Below are positions 22,570 to 35,089 of a stretch of DNA of 64,000 bases, in pieces. How positions within the stretch are numbered: position 1 is the stretch's first letter; every line of letters starts with the position of its first letter. Made by a program: the position numbers and the translations under genes. Source of the stretch: Craterostigma plantagineum (lineage: Eukaryota > Streptophyta > Magnoliopsida > Lamiales > Linderniaceae); NCBI GenBank assembly GCA_027422505.1, contig JAPQWV010000357.1, positions 62,001 to 126,000 on the forward strand, read 5' to 3'. Below the pieces are notes generated by a model that worked only from the letters and a program-made list of their open reading frames with translations, was not told the origin of the DNA and ran no database searches.

Positions 22570-24180
22570 ATGGATCGTTAGGCCTTCCTCCGCATCAGAG
22601 TCCGAAGAAAAATCAGAATCAGACGTCGAGCCAAGCAAGAAGGCACTAGGGAAGCAGTTGGCCTTAATTGGAAAAATGATGAGCAAGAAATACTTCAAGA
22701 AGAAGCCCTCATCCTCGGCCAACAAACTTCGGACCTGAAGCTCTAAGAACAAGGAACATGCACCAGAGAGCTCCGAAGTCAAGAATACGAAAGAGCCCAA
22801 CAAGTGCTTCAACTGTGGCAAACATGGTCATTTTACGAGAGAATGCACTCTTCCCAAGAAAAGAGATGCTAATTACTACTCCAAGAAGCTTCAACTCACG
22901 AAGCAGAAGGAAGCAGGAGTAGCCCTCATGGCAAAGCATGACCATTGGCTCGAAAACACGTCTAGCTCTGAAGACGAGAATCTTGCCCTCAGGGCACGTC
23001 TTGACGACCACAGCGACGCCGAAACATCCAACCAGAAGGACGAAGATAACGCATCCACCTCATCACAAGAGGTAGACTCTTCATCCACATTATTGACCAT
23101 GTTAGAATCATATCAAAAACAATATGCTATCATGAAATGTGAGCAGAAAAGTATTAAGGAAGTAGAGGATAAATTTTCTAGGTCTCAGGAGAAGATAAAT
23201 AGTCTCGAATCAGAACTTAGAAACTCTAGTGCTAAAATAGAAGAACTTAACAAGAGCCTACATTCTAGAGAGACTAGTCAACCTCAAATAGGACAGCATA
23301 GCGAAAAGATTAAGGAATTAGAAGATAGGCTAGCAAATAACTACAATTGCTTGGTTAGTGAGCTTCTAAGATTACTAACTTGTAGGATAACCGAAGCTAC
23401 CACTAAGGTTGCTAACTTGGAAGCTCAATTAGAAATATCTAATGCGAAGGTTAGTGAGCTTAGTAAAGAACTTGATGCCTGTCAAGCCGCTAAACTGACG
23501 GTAGAAAATAATTATGCTCTCCTAGGTGAGGAACGCAAGAAGTTTATATATGCAAAAATTAAGAAATTAGATGATATTCTTACGCGTAGGGGACATTCTG
23601 AGCAGACGATATTTCTAAACCAGCCCAAGGATACAGAATTCTATAATCCAATAGAAGGCATAGGTTTCACTAATCCACGTGTTCTACGGAAGAAAGAAAT
23701 ATATGATATTAAGAACATGAGTTTAGGAGTAACCTCTCTTAGAAATTTCACTGAAGCGACAAAACAAAGTACTTCAGATTCGTCCAAGAGTAGAGCCTCA
23801 CATGGGCCTGAAATCCCCATTGACTACACAGATGAAAGAGACAAAAATATGAAACCATCTTTAACACATGTCTGTGATTTAGTTCAACCTCATGAATCTC
23901 AAACACACTACGAGGAAGTCAAAAACGTTCCATTATAAAAGTTCTCTCTACAAACCTCCTATAATAAAACAGATAGAGGAAGCTCAAGCTAAATTAGATA
24001 AAGAAAGAGAGAATTTCGAAGCTGAACTAAAAAAGTTCTTAAAAGAGATGGAAAATCTCAAAGCTTCCTGACCCTCTCAAACTACCTCTCACGCTACTAT
24101 GCAAAAATCAAAAAATCACCTTCGAAAATCAAAAATCTCCAAGAAGCTTGGAGATCTCATGAAGCGTAAATTCGAGATGA
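22570..24180 (+). pseudogene. gag: Copia gag, C-terminal two thirds (P3)
   Basis: Missing the capsid N-domain. It begins at the acidic SESEEKSESDVEPSKKALG region, then KYFKKK, a zinc knuckle at about 22804-22845 (CFNCGKHGHFTRECT, all CCHC ligands present), then the longest uninterrupted frame of the copy at 22928-23938. That frame encodes an acidic Ser-rich segment and a coiled coil of about 180 residues (heptad-rich SLESELRNSSAKIEELNKSL, LEAQLEISNAKVSEL), ending with FYNPIEGIGFTNPRVLRKKE. A long coiled-coil gag tail is typical of SIRE/Maximus elements. A frameshift follows at 23938. Confidence 0.8.
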
Positions 24181-24959
24181 GCCACATGGATAGATGCAAG
24201 TCAGGCAGCTCTCAAACTACCTCTCACGCTACTACGACTTCAAGTCAGGCAGCTCGATGATGGGATATTATAAGTCAAACAAAATATATTAAGGACATCC
24301 TGAAAAGATTCCATCAAGATTAGAGCAAGCCTCTCAGCACTCCCATGTCAACAAGTTGCAAGTTGGATGCCGATCCCACAGGAAAATCGATCGACATCAC
24401 ACTCTATTGCAGCATAATTGGATCTTTCCTCTACATCACTTCTAGTCGGCCGGATATTATGTTTGCCACTTTTCTTTGTGCCCGCTTCCAAGCCGATCCC
24501 AAAGAATCCCACATGCTCGCGGTGAAGCGTATTCTTCGCTACCTTAAGGGCACGACTACCTTAGGACTATGTATCCTAAAGGCACGAACTTCAAACTTAT
24601 TGGCTACACTGACGCTGATTATGCAGGGTGCCGAATGGATAGGAAAGCACCTCCGGTGGCGCTCAATTTCTAGGCGAAAAGCTAGTCTGCTGGTCATCCA
24701 AAAAGCAAATTGCGTCTCAACTTCGACGGCTGAAGCTGAATACGTCGCAGCCGACAGCTGTTGCTCCCAGATGCTATGGATGTGACTCAGCTTCACGATT
24801 ATGTGTACAATTTGAATAACATACCCATATATAATGATAGCCAAGTGCCATCGCAATTACGTATAATCCTGTTCACCATTCACGCACGAAACACATAGAC
24901 ATTAGATATCACTTTATCAAAGATCATGTAGAAAAAGGCACCATTGACATGTACTTTGG
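24181..24959 (+). pseudogene. pol: Copia RT remnant and RNase H (P3)
   Basis: After the rearranged junction the reading resumes in RT ([10 protein letters not shown] equivalent, 24240), then [53 protein letters not shown] and RNase H with STSTAEAEYVAADSCC (24710-24770). Frame changes near 24570 and 24785 break it. The element jumps at about 24960 from DMYF of RNase H into mid-spacer sequence, so the last part of pol is deleted. The YVDD region lies in the deleted part. Confidence 0.8.
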
Positions 24960-26383
24960 GATTAAGAGAAAATGAGCGTGGTATCGGCACGAGAACGAAC
25001 AAGAAGATCTTCGCCTTACATAATCTCCTCAGCCTCGATGAGAAAGATAAACAATAAGAGAAAAAACGGCAAAAAGGAGGAGAACGACGAAGAAAAGGAA
25101 GACCCTTAGTCCACAATTCCAAAACTATCCTTCCCTTCTTAGTCAGAGCCAAATTAAAACCTTTCACAGTCTCTATGATTCCACATCGACGATCTTTTGC
25201 AAAGGTAAAATGACTAAAAATGCCTCGATCACAGGAAAATTGACTTAAGATTGCTTGTGTTGACTAGAGTGATATAAATATAATCATCCCAAGGTAAAAA
25301 TAATCGAGTGCTAGAGTGAATCCAGTGAGAGTTGTCGAAATGGATTAGTTTGACGACATGACTTTACGGTATTTGATCTTTTCAAGTGTCTTGTGAAATT
25401 TTAGGCATGACAATGATCGTAACTAAATAATCCGACCCCATACTATTAATAATATTAATATGCATATGAAAAATTATATATATAGATATATGATATTTTT
25501 TTCTGAAAAGTTACTTCACTAAAAAAAAATCGCATAAAAATGGCATATTTTGAAATGAAATTTTATATTTCATATGCATTGACGTGTTTAAATAAAATTA
25601 TCTGTTTTTGCTCATACTCTCGCGCGGAAAATGAAAGTTAATGTATAGGGAACATGTATCTAGGCTAAAATGTGTTGAATTCGCGTATCTCAAATTTAGT
25701 TGCATTGTTTGAGGGGGAGCATTTACAAATTTATGTCTTAAAGCTCCAGATATTTTTAATGATCTTCCTCCAAGTGTTGCAGAAACAATGCGGAGGTCAA
25801 GAATTCTTCAAGACTTGGAGTATTCGACATAAAACTTGTTTGATGGTTAAAATGTGTGATAGCTAACGTCTTTTTTTTTATTTTAACCAATCTATCTCAT
25901 TTTTTTGGGGAAACAAATAAATAAAAATAAGTGCTTCCAAAATTAACTCTAATATTTTCAAAATCTGTTGCTTTAAGTCTTGCAAATTCATAAAATGAGA
26001 AGACGGAGCCAGATGTCATCGATCATAATTACAGGGAGATAATTGCATTTATTTTCACATATAGGGTGAACAGTTGTGTGATCTACTCGAAAATCTTGGG
26101 TCAATCTGAAAACACAGAGAACCTTGCTATCGAGAAATTTGGGCAAAATTCCTAATTTTCCTTTACAGATTCTCGAGCGAAAATTTATTTGGGACCAAGT
26201 TGTAATTTTCGTCTGCATAATATCGAGCGAAAATTAAACAGGATCCAAATGAAATTTTTCTTTCGAAATTTGTCCCGGGGAAAATTAAACAGTAACCATA
26301 GGAAATTTCTCGATCGTAAGTTTCTTGATCGCAAATAGTAACGGGCCAAAATATTCTTAAGTGACGAAAATGTCTAATCAGCC
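24960..26383 (+). other. 3' spacer of P3
   Basis: Non-coding; colinear with about 3595-5140 of P1. It ends with GTGACGAAAATGTCTAATCA just before the P4 LTR; in P1 the same sequence (5120-5150) continues without an LTR. Confidence 0.65.
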
Positions 26384-26727
26384 TGTAGAGTATTATTTTA
26401 ATTCTTGATTTTATTAGTTGTCTTTGTAATTAGGGGCGTTTTGTATAGTAGTCCTTAGATTAGGACTAGTTTGATATTTATACCAAGTTTGTTTGGTATA
26501 AATACATGTAAACGAATTGTGTTGAATAGAGAAAGTTTTGGAAATTGATCCGAAAGGCTTGCAATTCAATTTCTAGAGAGAGAAACAATAGTAACTTTCT
26601 CACTCTACTCGAATTCTCTCTCGATCTTCATTTGAGTTTTTGATCGATTCTAAATGTCAATCATTATCATCGAGTTACTTAGAATTCATGCCTAGGATCA
26701 TAGAGTTGTTAATCGTAGGACCTAACA
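26384..26727 (+). repeat. 5' LTR of P4 (344 bp)
   Basis: TGTAGAGTATT...CCTAACA, homologous to the other TGTAG LTRs. TATAAATA at 26497-26504, next to the TACCAA...TTGGTA inverted repeat. Confidence 0.9.
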
Positions 26728-26729
26728 AT

Positions 26730-26741
26730 TGGTACCAGAGC
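26730..26741 (+). other. Primer-binding site of P4
   Basis: TGGTACCAGAGC, one mismatch from the canonical site (T to C at position 6). Confidence 0.85.
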
Positions 26742-27794
26742 AGATTCGTTCTGTTTTGAATAAAAAATCGTTAGATTTGGATCGATAATCATTCTCTGAT
26801 TACTGTTCATCGAAGAACAGTTTGGCGCAAAACTTTTTTTTCTCGATCCAATAGCATAATTCTGTGCTTAATTGATTTGAATTTGATGTTTCTGTGCTTG
26901 TTTAAGTGTTAAATGATGATCGCGATCAGATTTGTAGCTGCTTAAACTTCATTTTTTTGGATTAAATCGATTATGTGATTTATTGTTTGCGAAGAACATG
27001 AAGAACACGTTCCGATTTTGATCAAATTCGACATACTTTGGTTCATAACGTGTTTAATTGCTTGTTCGTGCGTAGTTAGTAAATGATTGCGAGCAATTAC
27101 CTGAAATTTCACCGTCTAATTCCTTGTTTTTGCTTGAATCTGTGTTAATCGTATTCTGCGAATTTTTCTCGATCGTCTCGCTATGTTTACGATCGGATTA
27201 ATTTCTCGATCGAAAAACTTGGCACGAGAATTTTTCTCGGTCAGAATACGAAGTCAGCGCTAGAATCGTCAACACTAGAAACGTTTTTAGTTATAAATAT
27301 TTCATGAGCATTATTCAGCTAAAATTTTTTTGAGAGAGACCAATTTTGACTTTGCATGCGTAAAAACTTTCTCTCGAAAAACTTTTTCGGTCAGACCTTT
27401 AACGTTTGACCAGGCAGAAATCATTTACACGCGAGAAACTTTTCCAGTCAACAGATTTATTTTGACTTGTCGAGAAACAACGTAATGTTTCTTTACGATC
27501 GAAATAAATTCACGATCAGGAAATTTCTCTCGACCGAACGATTTTGGGCAATTTATTTCGCTCGAAAAATATTTCGCTGACAAACTTTATCGCACGAGAA
27601 CAGTACACATTATATTCTATTTCGACAAAATTATTTTCGATCAAACTTTAAAGATTGATTCGAAAATAATTTTCGAACTATTTCTTGAATCAAACACTAC
27701 TAACGAACTTTGTCACTTGTGAAGCACATTACATCATCTTCAAACGCTCAAAACACTTAACGAAGATCCTTTAACAACTCAAGTACAAGACAAA
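26742..27794 (+). other. Leader of P4
   Basis: Non-coding, 1.05 kb, CGATCG-unit-rich from 27160 to 27680, colinear with the other family leaders. Confidence 0.65.
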
Positions 27795-30700
27795 ATGGAT
27801 GCATACTCGCTCGGAAATGGCAACCGTCCGCGATTTTGCAACGAGGCGAATATACCGTGTGGGGAAACCGCTTCCTCAATTTCATCGCTTTAAAAGATCA
27901 AGCCGAGAATTTACTGAAATCACTAGAAGAAGGACCCGCACAGTTTTGGGTGCATGTCTCCGGTGATGAAACGGCAACCCCTCAAACTCCCGCATCTAGG
28001 CGACTGAAGGAGCCTAGGGAGTTCACAATCGAGGAGAGGGCTCGGGCTAAGGCTGATCTAGTAGCCATGAATACCCTCATGCAGTGCAAACGATATATAT
28101 AGACAGATTGATAGCCTTTCATCGGCTAAAGGAATGTCGGATGAACTGCATAGGATGATGCAGAGGACGGAAGTTGGCATATAAGGCCAAAAAGGCGAAC
28201 ATTCTCACTGCTTATGACTCCTTCAAAGCAAAGCCGGAGGAGAGTCTATATGAGATCTACCAAAGATACCTCACTCTTCTCAACGAGATGAGAAAGATAG
28301 AAATCACGAAGACGAATATGTAGACAAACATCAGATTTCTGTCTTCTCTGCCCGCGGAATGGAAGAAAATATCCACTCAAATTCGACAAAATAAAGATCT
28401 AGAGGAGTTGGATATCCATGCCGTGTTTGACAATCTCGCACAACATAAGGATGATATAAGTGAGATTCACAAGGAGCAGAAGGGCAAACAGACCGAAGAC
28501 ACTGTTGCCTTAGTCTCGGAGAAGAGGAGCTCGAAATCAAGAAGAGAAAATCGTTAGGCCTCCTTCTCCTTCAGAGTTGGAAAAAGAGTCGGACTCCGAC
28601 GTCGAGCCAAACATGAAAGCCCTAGGAAAGCAGTTGGGTCTAATAAGAAAAATGATGAGTAAGAAGTACTTCAAGAAAAAGTCTTCAACCTCAGCCAACA
28701 GACTTCGGACTACAAGCTCTAAAAACAAAGAACGACCAAAGAGCTCTGAGGTCAAGAACCCAAAGAGGCTACAAATGCTTCAACTGTGGCAAGCCAGGTC
28801 ACTTTGCCGGAGAGTGCACTCTTCCAAAGAAAAGAGATGCCAACTACTACTCCAGGAAGCTCCAATTGACTAAACAGAAGGAAGCTGGAGTAGCTCTCAT
28901 GGCCGAACAAGACCAATGGTCGAGGACACGTCGAGTTCTGAAGAAGAGAATTTAGCCCTCATGGCCCGTCTCGACAATGAATAGGATGCCGAAACATCCA
29001 ACCTGACGGACAAAGACAACGCATCCACCTCGTCAAAAGAGGTAGTCTCTTCTTCCACATTATTGACCATGTTAGAATCTTATCAAACACAATATGCTAT
29101 GAAACGTGAGCAGAAAATTACTAAGGAAGTAGAGGATAAATTTGCGAGATCTCAGGAGAAGATAGATAGTCTCGAATCAGAACTGAGAAGCTCTAGTGCA
29201 AAAATAGAAGAACTTACTAAGAGCCTACATTTGTAGAGAGACTAGTCAACCTCAAATAGGACATTATAGCGAAAAGATTAAGGAATTATAAGATAGGCTA
29301 GTAAATAACTACAATGCCTGGTTAGGAATCTCAATGAGAAAGCTACCCTTAATTGTTGGATAACTGAAGCTACCACTAAGATCACTAACTTAGAAGCTGA
29401 ATTAGAAATATCAATGCTAAGGTTAGTGAGCTTAGTATGGAACTAGATGCCTGTCAAGCCGCTAAACTAATGGTAGAGAAAATAATTATGCTCTCCTTAG
29501 TGAGGAACGCAAGAAGTTATATGCAAAATTTAAAAATTAGATGATCTTCTTACGCACAGGGGACAATCCGAACAGACGCGATTTTTGCACAAGCCCAAGG
29601 ATATAGAGTTCTATAATCCTATAGAAGGCATAGGTTTTACTAACCCACGTGTACTTCGGAAGAAAGAAATATATGATATTAAGCACATGGGTTTAGGAGT
29701 AACCTCTCTTAGAGAATTCACTGAATCGACGTACCAAAACAATTATGATTCATCTATGAGAAAAGCCTCACATGGGCCTGAGATCCCCTTTGACTACACT
29801 GAACTAAATTAAAGAGACAGAAATATGAAACCTTCCTTAACACCTGTCGGTGATTTAGTTCAAGTTCTACCTCCTGAATCTCAAGCACACAACGAGGAAG
29901 TCAAAGACGTTCATTATAAAAATTCTCTCTACATACCTCCTCTAATAAAACAGATAGAGGAGTCACAGGCAAAATTAGATAAAGAACGAGAGAATTTCGA
30001 AGCTGAAAAGAAGAAGTTCCTTAAGGAGATGGAAAATCTCAATACTTCCTCATCCTCCCAAACTACCTCTCACGCTATTATGAAAAGCGTGAAAATCGAA
30101 AAAATCGCCCTCGAAAGATCAAAAGTGCATTAATAATTCTATTAAAAGTGCTAAGACTAATTCCATTTCACCTACGTCCACAGGGAGCGTAGGGCCAACA
30201 CTGAAAACGAAGGCGAGAGTGTCTAGTACTAAGATAAAGAAGGAGACAGTAGATTTGAATGTTTCTAAGAATGTTACTCCTTCTGCTAAAATAAAAGACA
30301 CTCGTAGTAATAAAAGAGCCATTTCTATGTTCAAAATAATTGCTTCTACTTGTTCACTTCAGCCTATCACATTTAGAAGCGACAATTTCGAAATAGGCTC
30401 TACCTCAAAAATTACCAATAATCATTCTGAAACAAATGCCACAAGGAAGACTCGTATGAAACAAGATCCAGCCATAAAGAAAGCTTATGGCGCTGTACAT
30501 GCCTGTACTCACCTAAGGTATCCCATAAAGATTAAATCCCCCAAGCACCTTAGGAGATTATCACAAGAAAAGATCTTTTCCTCGGTCAAACCTTCCAAAG
30601 CATTTGTACGTGCTGAAATTAACCTTCCCAGCAAGGTTCAACCCAAATGGGTTCCTAAATCTCCGTCTAGGACGACAAAAGCCGAAAAGGCCAAGTCTCC

Positions 30701-30850
30701 TATAGAGGCAAAACCCTACCCACTTCTTCGAAAGTGGAATGGGCTATTAAAACTCCACCAAATAAAAATTTAGGAATCATATCTGAACCCAAAACAAAAT
30801 CTGCTAATCTGAGAGGACCCATGCTTAAGTGTGTACCTAAAGCTCTCTAA
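27795..30850 (+). pseudogene. gag: Copia gag with coiled-coil tail (P4)
   Basis: The ATG at 27795 (MDAYSLGNGNRP) corresponds to that of N3. Blocks in order: YTVWGNRFLNFIALKDQAEN, AQFWVHVSGDE, a deletion around 28090, MQRTEVGI, YDSFKAKPEESLYEIYQRY, WKKISTQIRQNKDLEELD, KYFKKKSSTSANRLRT, the zinc knuckle CFNCGKPGHFAGECT (about 28770-28815), the coiled-coil region (28990-29580), FYNPIEGIGFTNPRVLRKKE (29611) and a basic C-terminal segment (30219-30773, SPKHLRRLSQEKIFSSVKP). It ends at TAA (30848-30850) after VPKAL. Numerous indels and stops. Confidence 0.8.
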
Positions 30851-31717
30851 ATTGTTTTTGCAGATCCATCATGTGTGGTATCTCGACTCTGGTTGCTCCA
30901 CACACATGACTGGTAATCAAGAGCTGTTGAGCAACTACAAAGACCGACCAAATGGCAAAGTTAGATTCGGAAACAATGACTCAGCTCCAATTCTTGGAAT
31001 TGGAGATATCATTCTGGAGAATCTGACAATAAAGGATGTTTCGTATGTCGAAGGCCTCCTCCATAACTTGTCAGCATAGGCCAGTTCTGTGACAAAGGGT
31101 TCCAGGTGGTCTCTCATGCTGACCGGTGCAGAATTTTGGATGGTCAGGACACAGAACTCCTTCAAGGACTTCGGAAATCCAATCTTTACACGACCAACCT
31201 GACGTCCGTGCGGCCCTCGACAGCAGTATGCCTCATCTCTCAGATTGATTTACAGAGGAACAGCCTATGGCATCAACGACTGTCTCATCTGAATATGAAA
31301 GCTCTTCAACGTCTTTCGACGAAAAAGTTGGCTCACGGTCTTCCAACTATACTACTACAAAGGGAGCATCAGTGTTCGGCATGTCAATTACGAAAAATGA
31401 AGCGAGCATCTCATCATGTCAAGCAAATTGCGTCTACTTCTCGACCATTGGAACTAATACACATGGATCTCTGTGGGCCGATGCAGACTCAGAGTATCAA
31501 TGGAAGAAAGTACGTGCTAGTGATCGTCGACGACTACTCTCGCTACACTTGGACAAAGTTCCTCCGCACCAAAGATGAGACCGGTGACTTGATGATCAAC
31601 TTTGTGAACACTACTCAAAATCTGCTGCAACAGACTATTCAAGTTATTCGAACAGACAACGGCACTGAGTTCATGCAATCACCTCAGTGAGTATTATCAG
31701 AGATGAAACTGGGCATT
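30851..31717 (+). pseudogene. pol: Copia protease and N-terminal integrase (P4)
   Basis: The aspartic protease motif VWYLDSGCSTHMTG is at 30870-30913, in the +1 frame relative to gag. After NLTIKDVSYVEG and a frame change near 31075, the integrase zinc-binding region follows (LWHQRLSHLNMKALQRLS, then CSACQL), then the catalytic core start HMDLCGPMQ (first Asp), a YVLVIVDDYSRYTW stretch and VIRTDNGTEF (second Asp). The Glu-containing block is missing: at about 31717 the sequence jumps into the 3' spacer. Integrase inserts cDNA into the genome; this fragment cannot. Confidence 0.85.
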
Positions 31718-32640
31718 TGAATGTTTGAAGCCATCGAAGAACTTTTTCCGACCGCAAACAGTCGAATTTCGATTTATTGAGATACTGACTGCATCGAATT
31801 AGTTTTTCTATCAATAAAATCTGATTTAGTCGCTAAGATGGAAGATTTTGACCGAAAAAGTAATTACCATCGAGAAATCTAATTAAGATTTTTTTGAGCG
31901 AAAAACTTAAACACTGAATTAGACAAATTAGATGCAAATTAGATCGAGCGTAAAACTTACTATCACAAAATAGAATTTTCGATTTAATTTCATTTCGGTG
32001 GCAAAAATTTAGCAGCGAAAAATTAATTTTTCAACGCTTAATTTTCGATCGCAAAATTCGCCGCTTAGGATTTAACTGATCGAAAAATTTTTCTTGACGA
32101 TTGACTTAGTTTTTCGTTGACTAATTTCTCGATAGCAAAATAACGCAGCGAAAAAAAAAATATTATTTTCTTACGATCGAAAATCACGTACCGCTCGCCA
32201 AATTTCAAATCGAAAAATTTTATTCAATCGAGGAAAATTTCTCGATAGTAACTTTACCTGAGGAATAATTTCTCGATCGTAAATTTTCGCGGAATTTTTC
32301 TCGATCGTAAAATTGATCGGCTACAGTCTCACGATTTCAACTTCAACACTTAGAAGATTTCTTTTCTAAGTCTTTTACCCTGTAGCGAACATTAGCAAAT
32401 AAAATTTCTCGATCGCAAAATTAAACGGGGTGATTTCAATTGAAATCAATGCATAGGAAATCAATTTCAAAACAAATTTCTCGAGCGGAAAATCTCTCGG
32501 CATGAACAGTAACATTTCTCTCGATGAAATACTTAGAAAATTTCGAAGTCTTCTCACGCATTACATGTTTAATTCGAAATTACAATCATGCCATTACATT
32601 TTTTTAAAATCAAGGATCCTTCTCAGCAATAATTGGGACG
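31718..32640 (+). other. 3' spacer, distal part (P4)
   Basis: Non-coding, composed mainly of CGATCG-type units. Its start matches the minus strand at 36555-36400 (N3); its end corresponds to P1 5600-5830. Confidence 0.6.
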
Positions 32641-35089
32641 CGGCACATACATATGGTCAAGAACCAGTTCGGGATGATTCTGGACTTGCCATACAGCGAA
32701 AACTACGACCCGCTCCCATCAGACGCAGAAATGGTGCATGACTTCATGCAGATGGGATATCAACCGCAGCTCACCAAGCTAGCTCTGGTCCAGAGCAGCG
32801 GTATTCCTCATCCCTGGAAGACACTGTTCGGGATTGTGAACGAGTGTCTATCACCCAAGCATGCTGGCTTCGACAAGGGCAATGGCAGCATACTGCGGAT
32901 CTTTCATGGAGTCGCATTCTCCAGAAATTATGATTTCACGCAGGACCAGATACGGCTAAAGAAGAATCGGAGATAGAAGAATGTGCCCTACGCTTGGTGG
33001 TTTAATGTCATCATCCGACAATATATGGAGATGCATGAGCAGAACATTCCTCGCCTGCTTCCGGGAGGAAATTATCAACCACCCAAGCTCAAGTTCTTTC
33101 ACAATCCACGGCTCATGGACTTGGACCAACCGTCGATGCCGATTCCGCTCAACCTTCTTCGGGTCGCCGACCCAGCGGGAGCTGAATATCAGAGATTCTC
33201 TCGGGAATATAATCTCACCGAACAAATGATCAGAGGGCCCCGACAGATTTCAAGTGAGCCCTCCCCAACAACACCAACCAAGACCTGACGACGGGATGAT
33301 AGATGTTGTCGCTCAGGAGCTTCAACAGGAGTCTTCATTGGTCGATGTGCCCCGACGTAGATGATACACTAATAGACATCGTGGGACTGAGATGGCGCTC
33401 GAGGCTCCTGAACATGAATATCAAGTGAAAGTGTCCGTCCATGTTGGCGTGCTCGAAGAATCCATTAAGGAGGTTCTTCAACCAATAGCACAGCCCGAGG
33501 TTGAAATGGGGCAAAGCTCGCTTCCACGGGCGACGGATCAGGCACTGGAGGACGTCGATCGTGACCCTACTCCTCATACATCCACCCCGTCTGACACGGA
33601 GTCTGATGAGGAAATCAACCTGATAAGAAGGACTCCTAGGAGACTTAGCATTCAGTTGGAGTCCCTCTTCCCGGCCGTCACCACCGCACCAGACACGATT
33701 ACCACTTCTACGAGTGTTGCCGGCACTTCTTCGCTCAATCTTAAGCCGCAACCAAATGTACCAGTGTCTGGTTCGCAGGCGCAACCTGAGCCTGCCATAA
33801 CACCCTAGAGGCGAATCTTCAAGATTCGACTCGAGGATTGGCTGGAAGTCTCTTACAGTCACAAGCTCAAGTGACTGTGAGCCAACCTGAGGAGTCGGTG
33901 CCTACTCAAGGGTTGATAACAGGCGACATCAGTCGTTCTAGAACATCCATGGAGGCGTCCGCACCATTTGTGACGATTGAGCAATTCCAAGCGCTCTCTC
34001 TCCGCTACTGTTCAATCGCTTGAAGACAAGATATTGGAGAGAGTTCTTACTGCCGTAGAGGCATCCCGCAGAGACAACGGAAAGCACCTGCCTTCGGAGG
34101 CACCTCGTCATGACCCAATCCCCACCTCCACAAACCCACACCCACCGACCCTTTAGCCAATTCATCATCCTCATCAACCCATACACCTTACCATGCCGAG
34201 CTCCATGATATACTACTCACCGCTTGCTCGGCCTCTCCATTCCGTCGCCTCAAGAAGAATCTTTTTATAGGCGATTGGTGGATAATCCTGAGCCACCTGA
34301 CACTTGGCGAGGCCAAAGCTCCACTCGAGGCGCAGACATGACGATCCTTACGATCAGGACCATCACAAGGGGCAGAAGAGGCCACGGACATCTACAAGTG
34401 GCTAAGGACAAGGCTCGGGCGCGACGCAAACAAGCGCTGAAGCAGGTGAAACCCAAACCCAAACCCAAACACAAACCACCCACACCGCGCACCGCACCAC
34501 AACTCTAACCCATATCGACCCCACAACCTTTAACCTACGGACGCCTCCGCCCACACCAACCGATCTACTCAAGCCCTTGCTTTCGGAAGAAGAAGCAAGT
34601 GCTGCGATGCTCGTAGCTCTGGCACAAACACAAGCTACTCCCTCAACAGCTCCAGAACAACCGGGCCTTCAGGACACGGCGTCAACACATGAATATCTCG
34701 ACAAATTCATTTTTGAAGAACTGGGCGACCCATTATATGCCCGAGGAGCATCAAGTAAACAGCTCAAGGACGTTTGACAAATTTTTGCAACAAGCTTCGG
34801 TGGACCTCGTGCTGGTAGAAGACGACGAACTTCATGAAGGCGTAGACCACGAACAAGATCCCACAGGGCTTTCAGAGCTGATCACTCAACGAGCGGTTCC
34901 CCCACAAGACAAATGCCAGGGACCGTTCGGATCGACACGCCATGGGAAAATATCCAAAAGATACCCTTCCTCGAAGAAGTCCGTGAGAATATCTGGAGGT
35001 CACCGGACAGAATAAAAAAGCCGAACGAAAGGGAGAGGGATCTCTCACTGGGATCAGCAGAAGAGGATGACATACCTCTGGATGCTGAC
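32641..35089 (+). pseudogene. 3' extra ORF (P4 copy, both ends missing)
   Basis: Starts within the conserved globular block, with no equivalent of the P1 N-terminus. Blocks: KNQFGMILDLPYSENYDPLP, LVQSSGIPHPWKTLFGIVNE, HAGFDKGNGSILRIFHGVAF (32653-32940), then WFNVIIRQYMEMHEQNIP, DLDQPSMPIPLNLLRVADP (33000-33225), the acidic and Pro/Gln-rich linker (33392-34500) and SEEEASAAMLVALAQTQATP (34577). It ends in a region matching P1 near 8650. The DLQ and KFCDGT blocks are absent, replaced by the LTR-like segment from 35090. Blocks lie in different frames, and a premature stop is at about 33808. Confidence 0.7.

Larger units (their letters stand above)
21140..26383 (+). mobile_element. P3: internally deleted SIRE-like copia
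   Basis: 5' LTR, primer-binding site, leader, gag lacking its N-terminal domain, gag coiled-coil region, then a rearranged junction (24090-24245) straight into RT, the RT and RNase H remainder, and the 3' spacer, which is cut at 26383 by the LTR of P4. Protease, integrase and the first half of RT are missing. It could have moved only in trans, if at all. Confidence 0.8.
26384..35089 (+). mobile_element. P4: SIRE-like copia with gag, partial pol and 3' extra ORF
   Basis: 5' LTR, primer-binding site, leader, near full-length but frame-broken gag, protease, integrase up to about 31717, then a deletion into the 3' spacer and the extra ORF, which breaks off at 35089. RT and RNase H are absent. 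It is inserted in the spacer of P3. Confidence 0.8.

Noticed and set aside
26384..26727. Reading this LTR as the 3' LTR of P3
   Set aside because: It is preceded by mid-spacer sequence instead of a polypurine tract, and followed by a primer-binding site, leader and gag, so it is the 5' LTR of P4.
30826..30865. A short intron at the gag-protease boundary ending in TTGTTTTTGCAG
   Set aside because: The possible donor is only about 30 nt upstream, too short for a plant intron. A +1 shift or shared defect is more likely.
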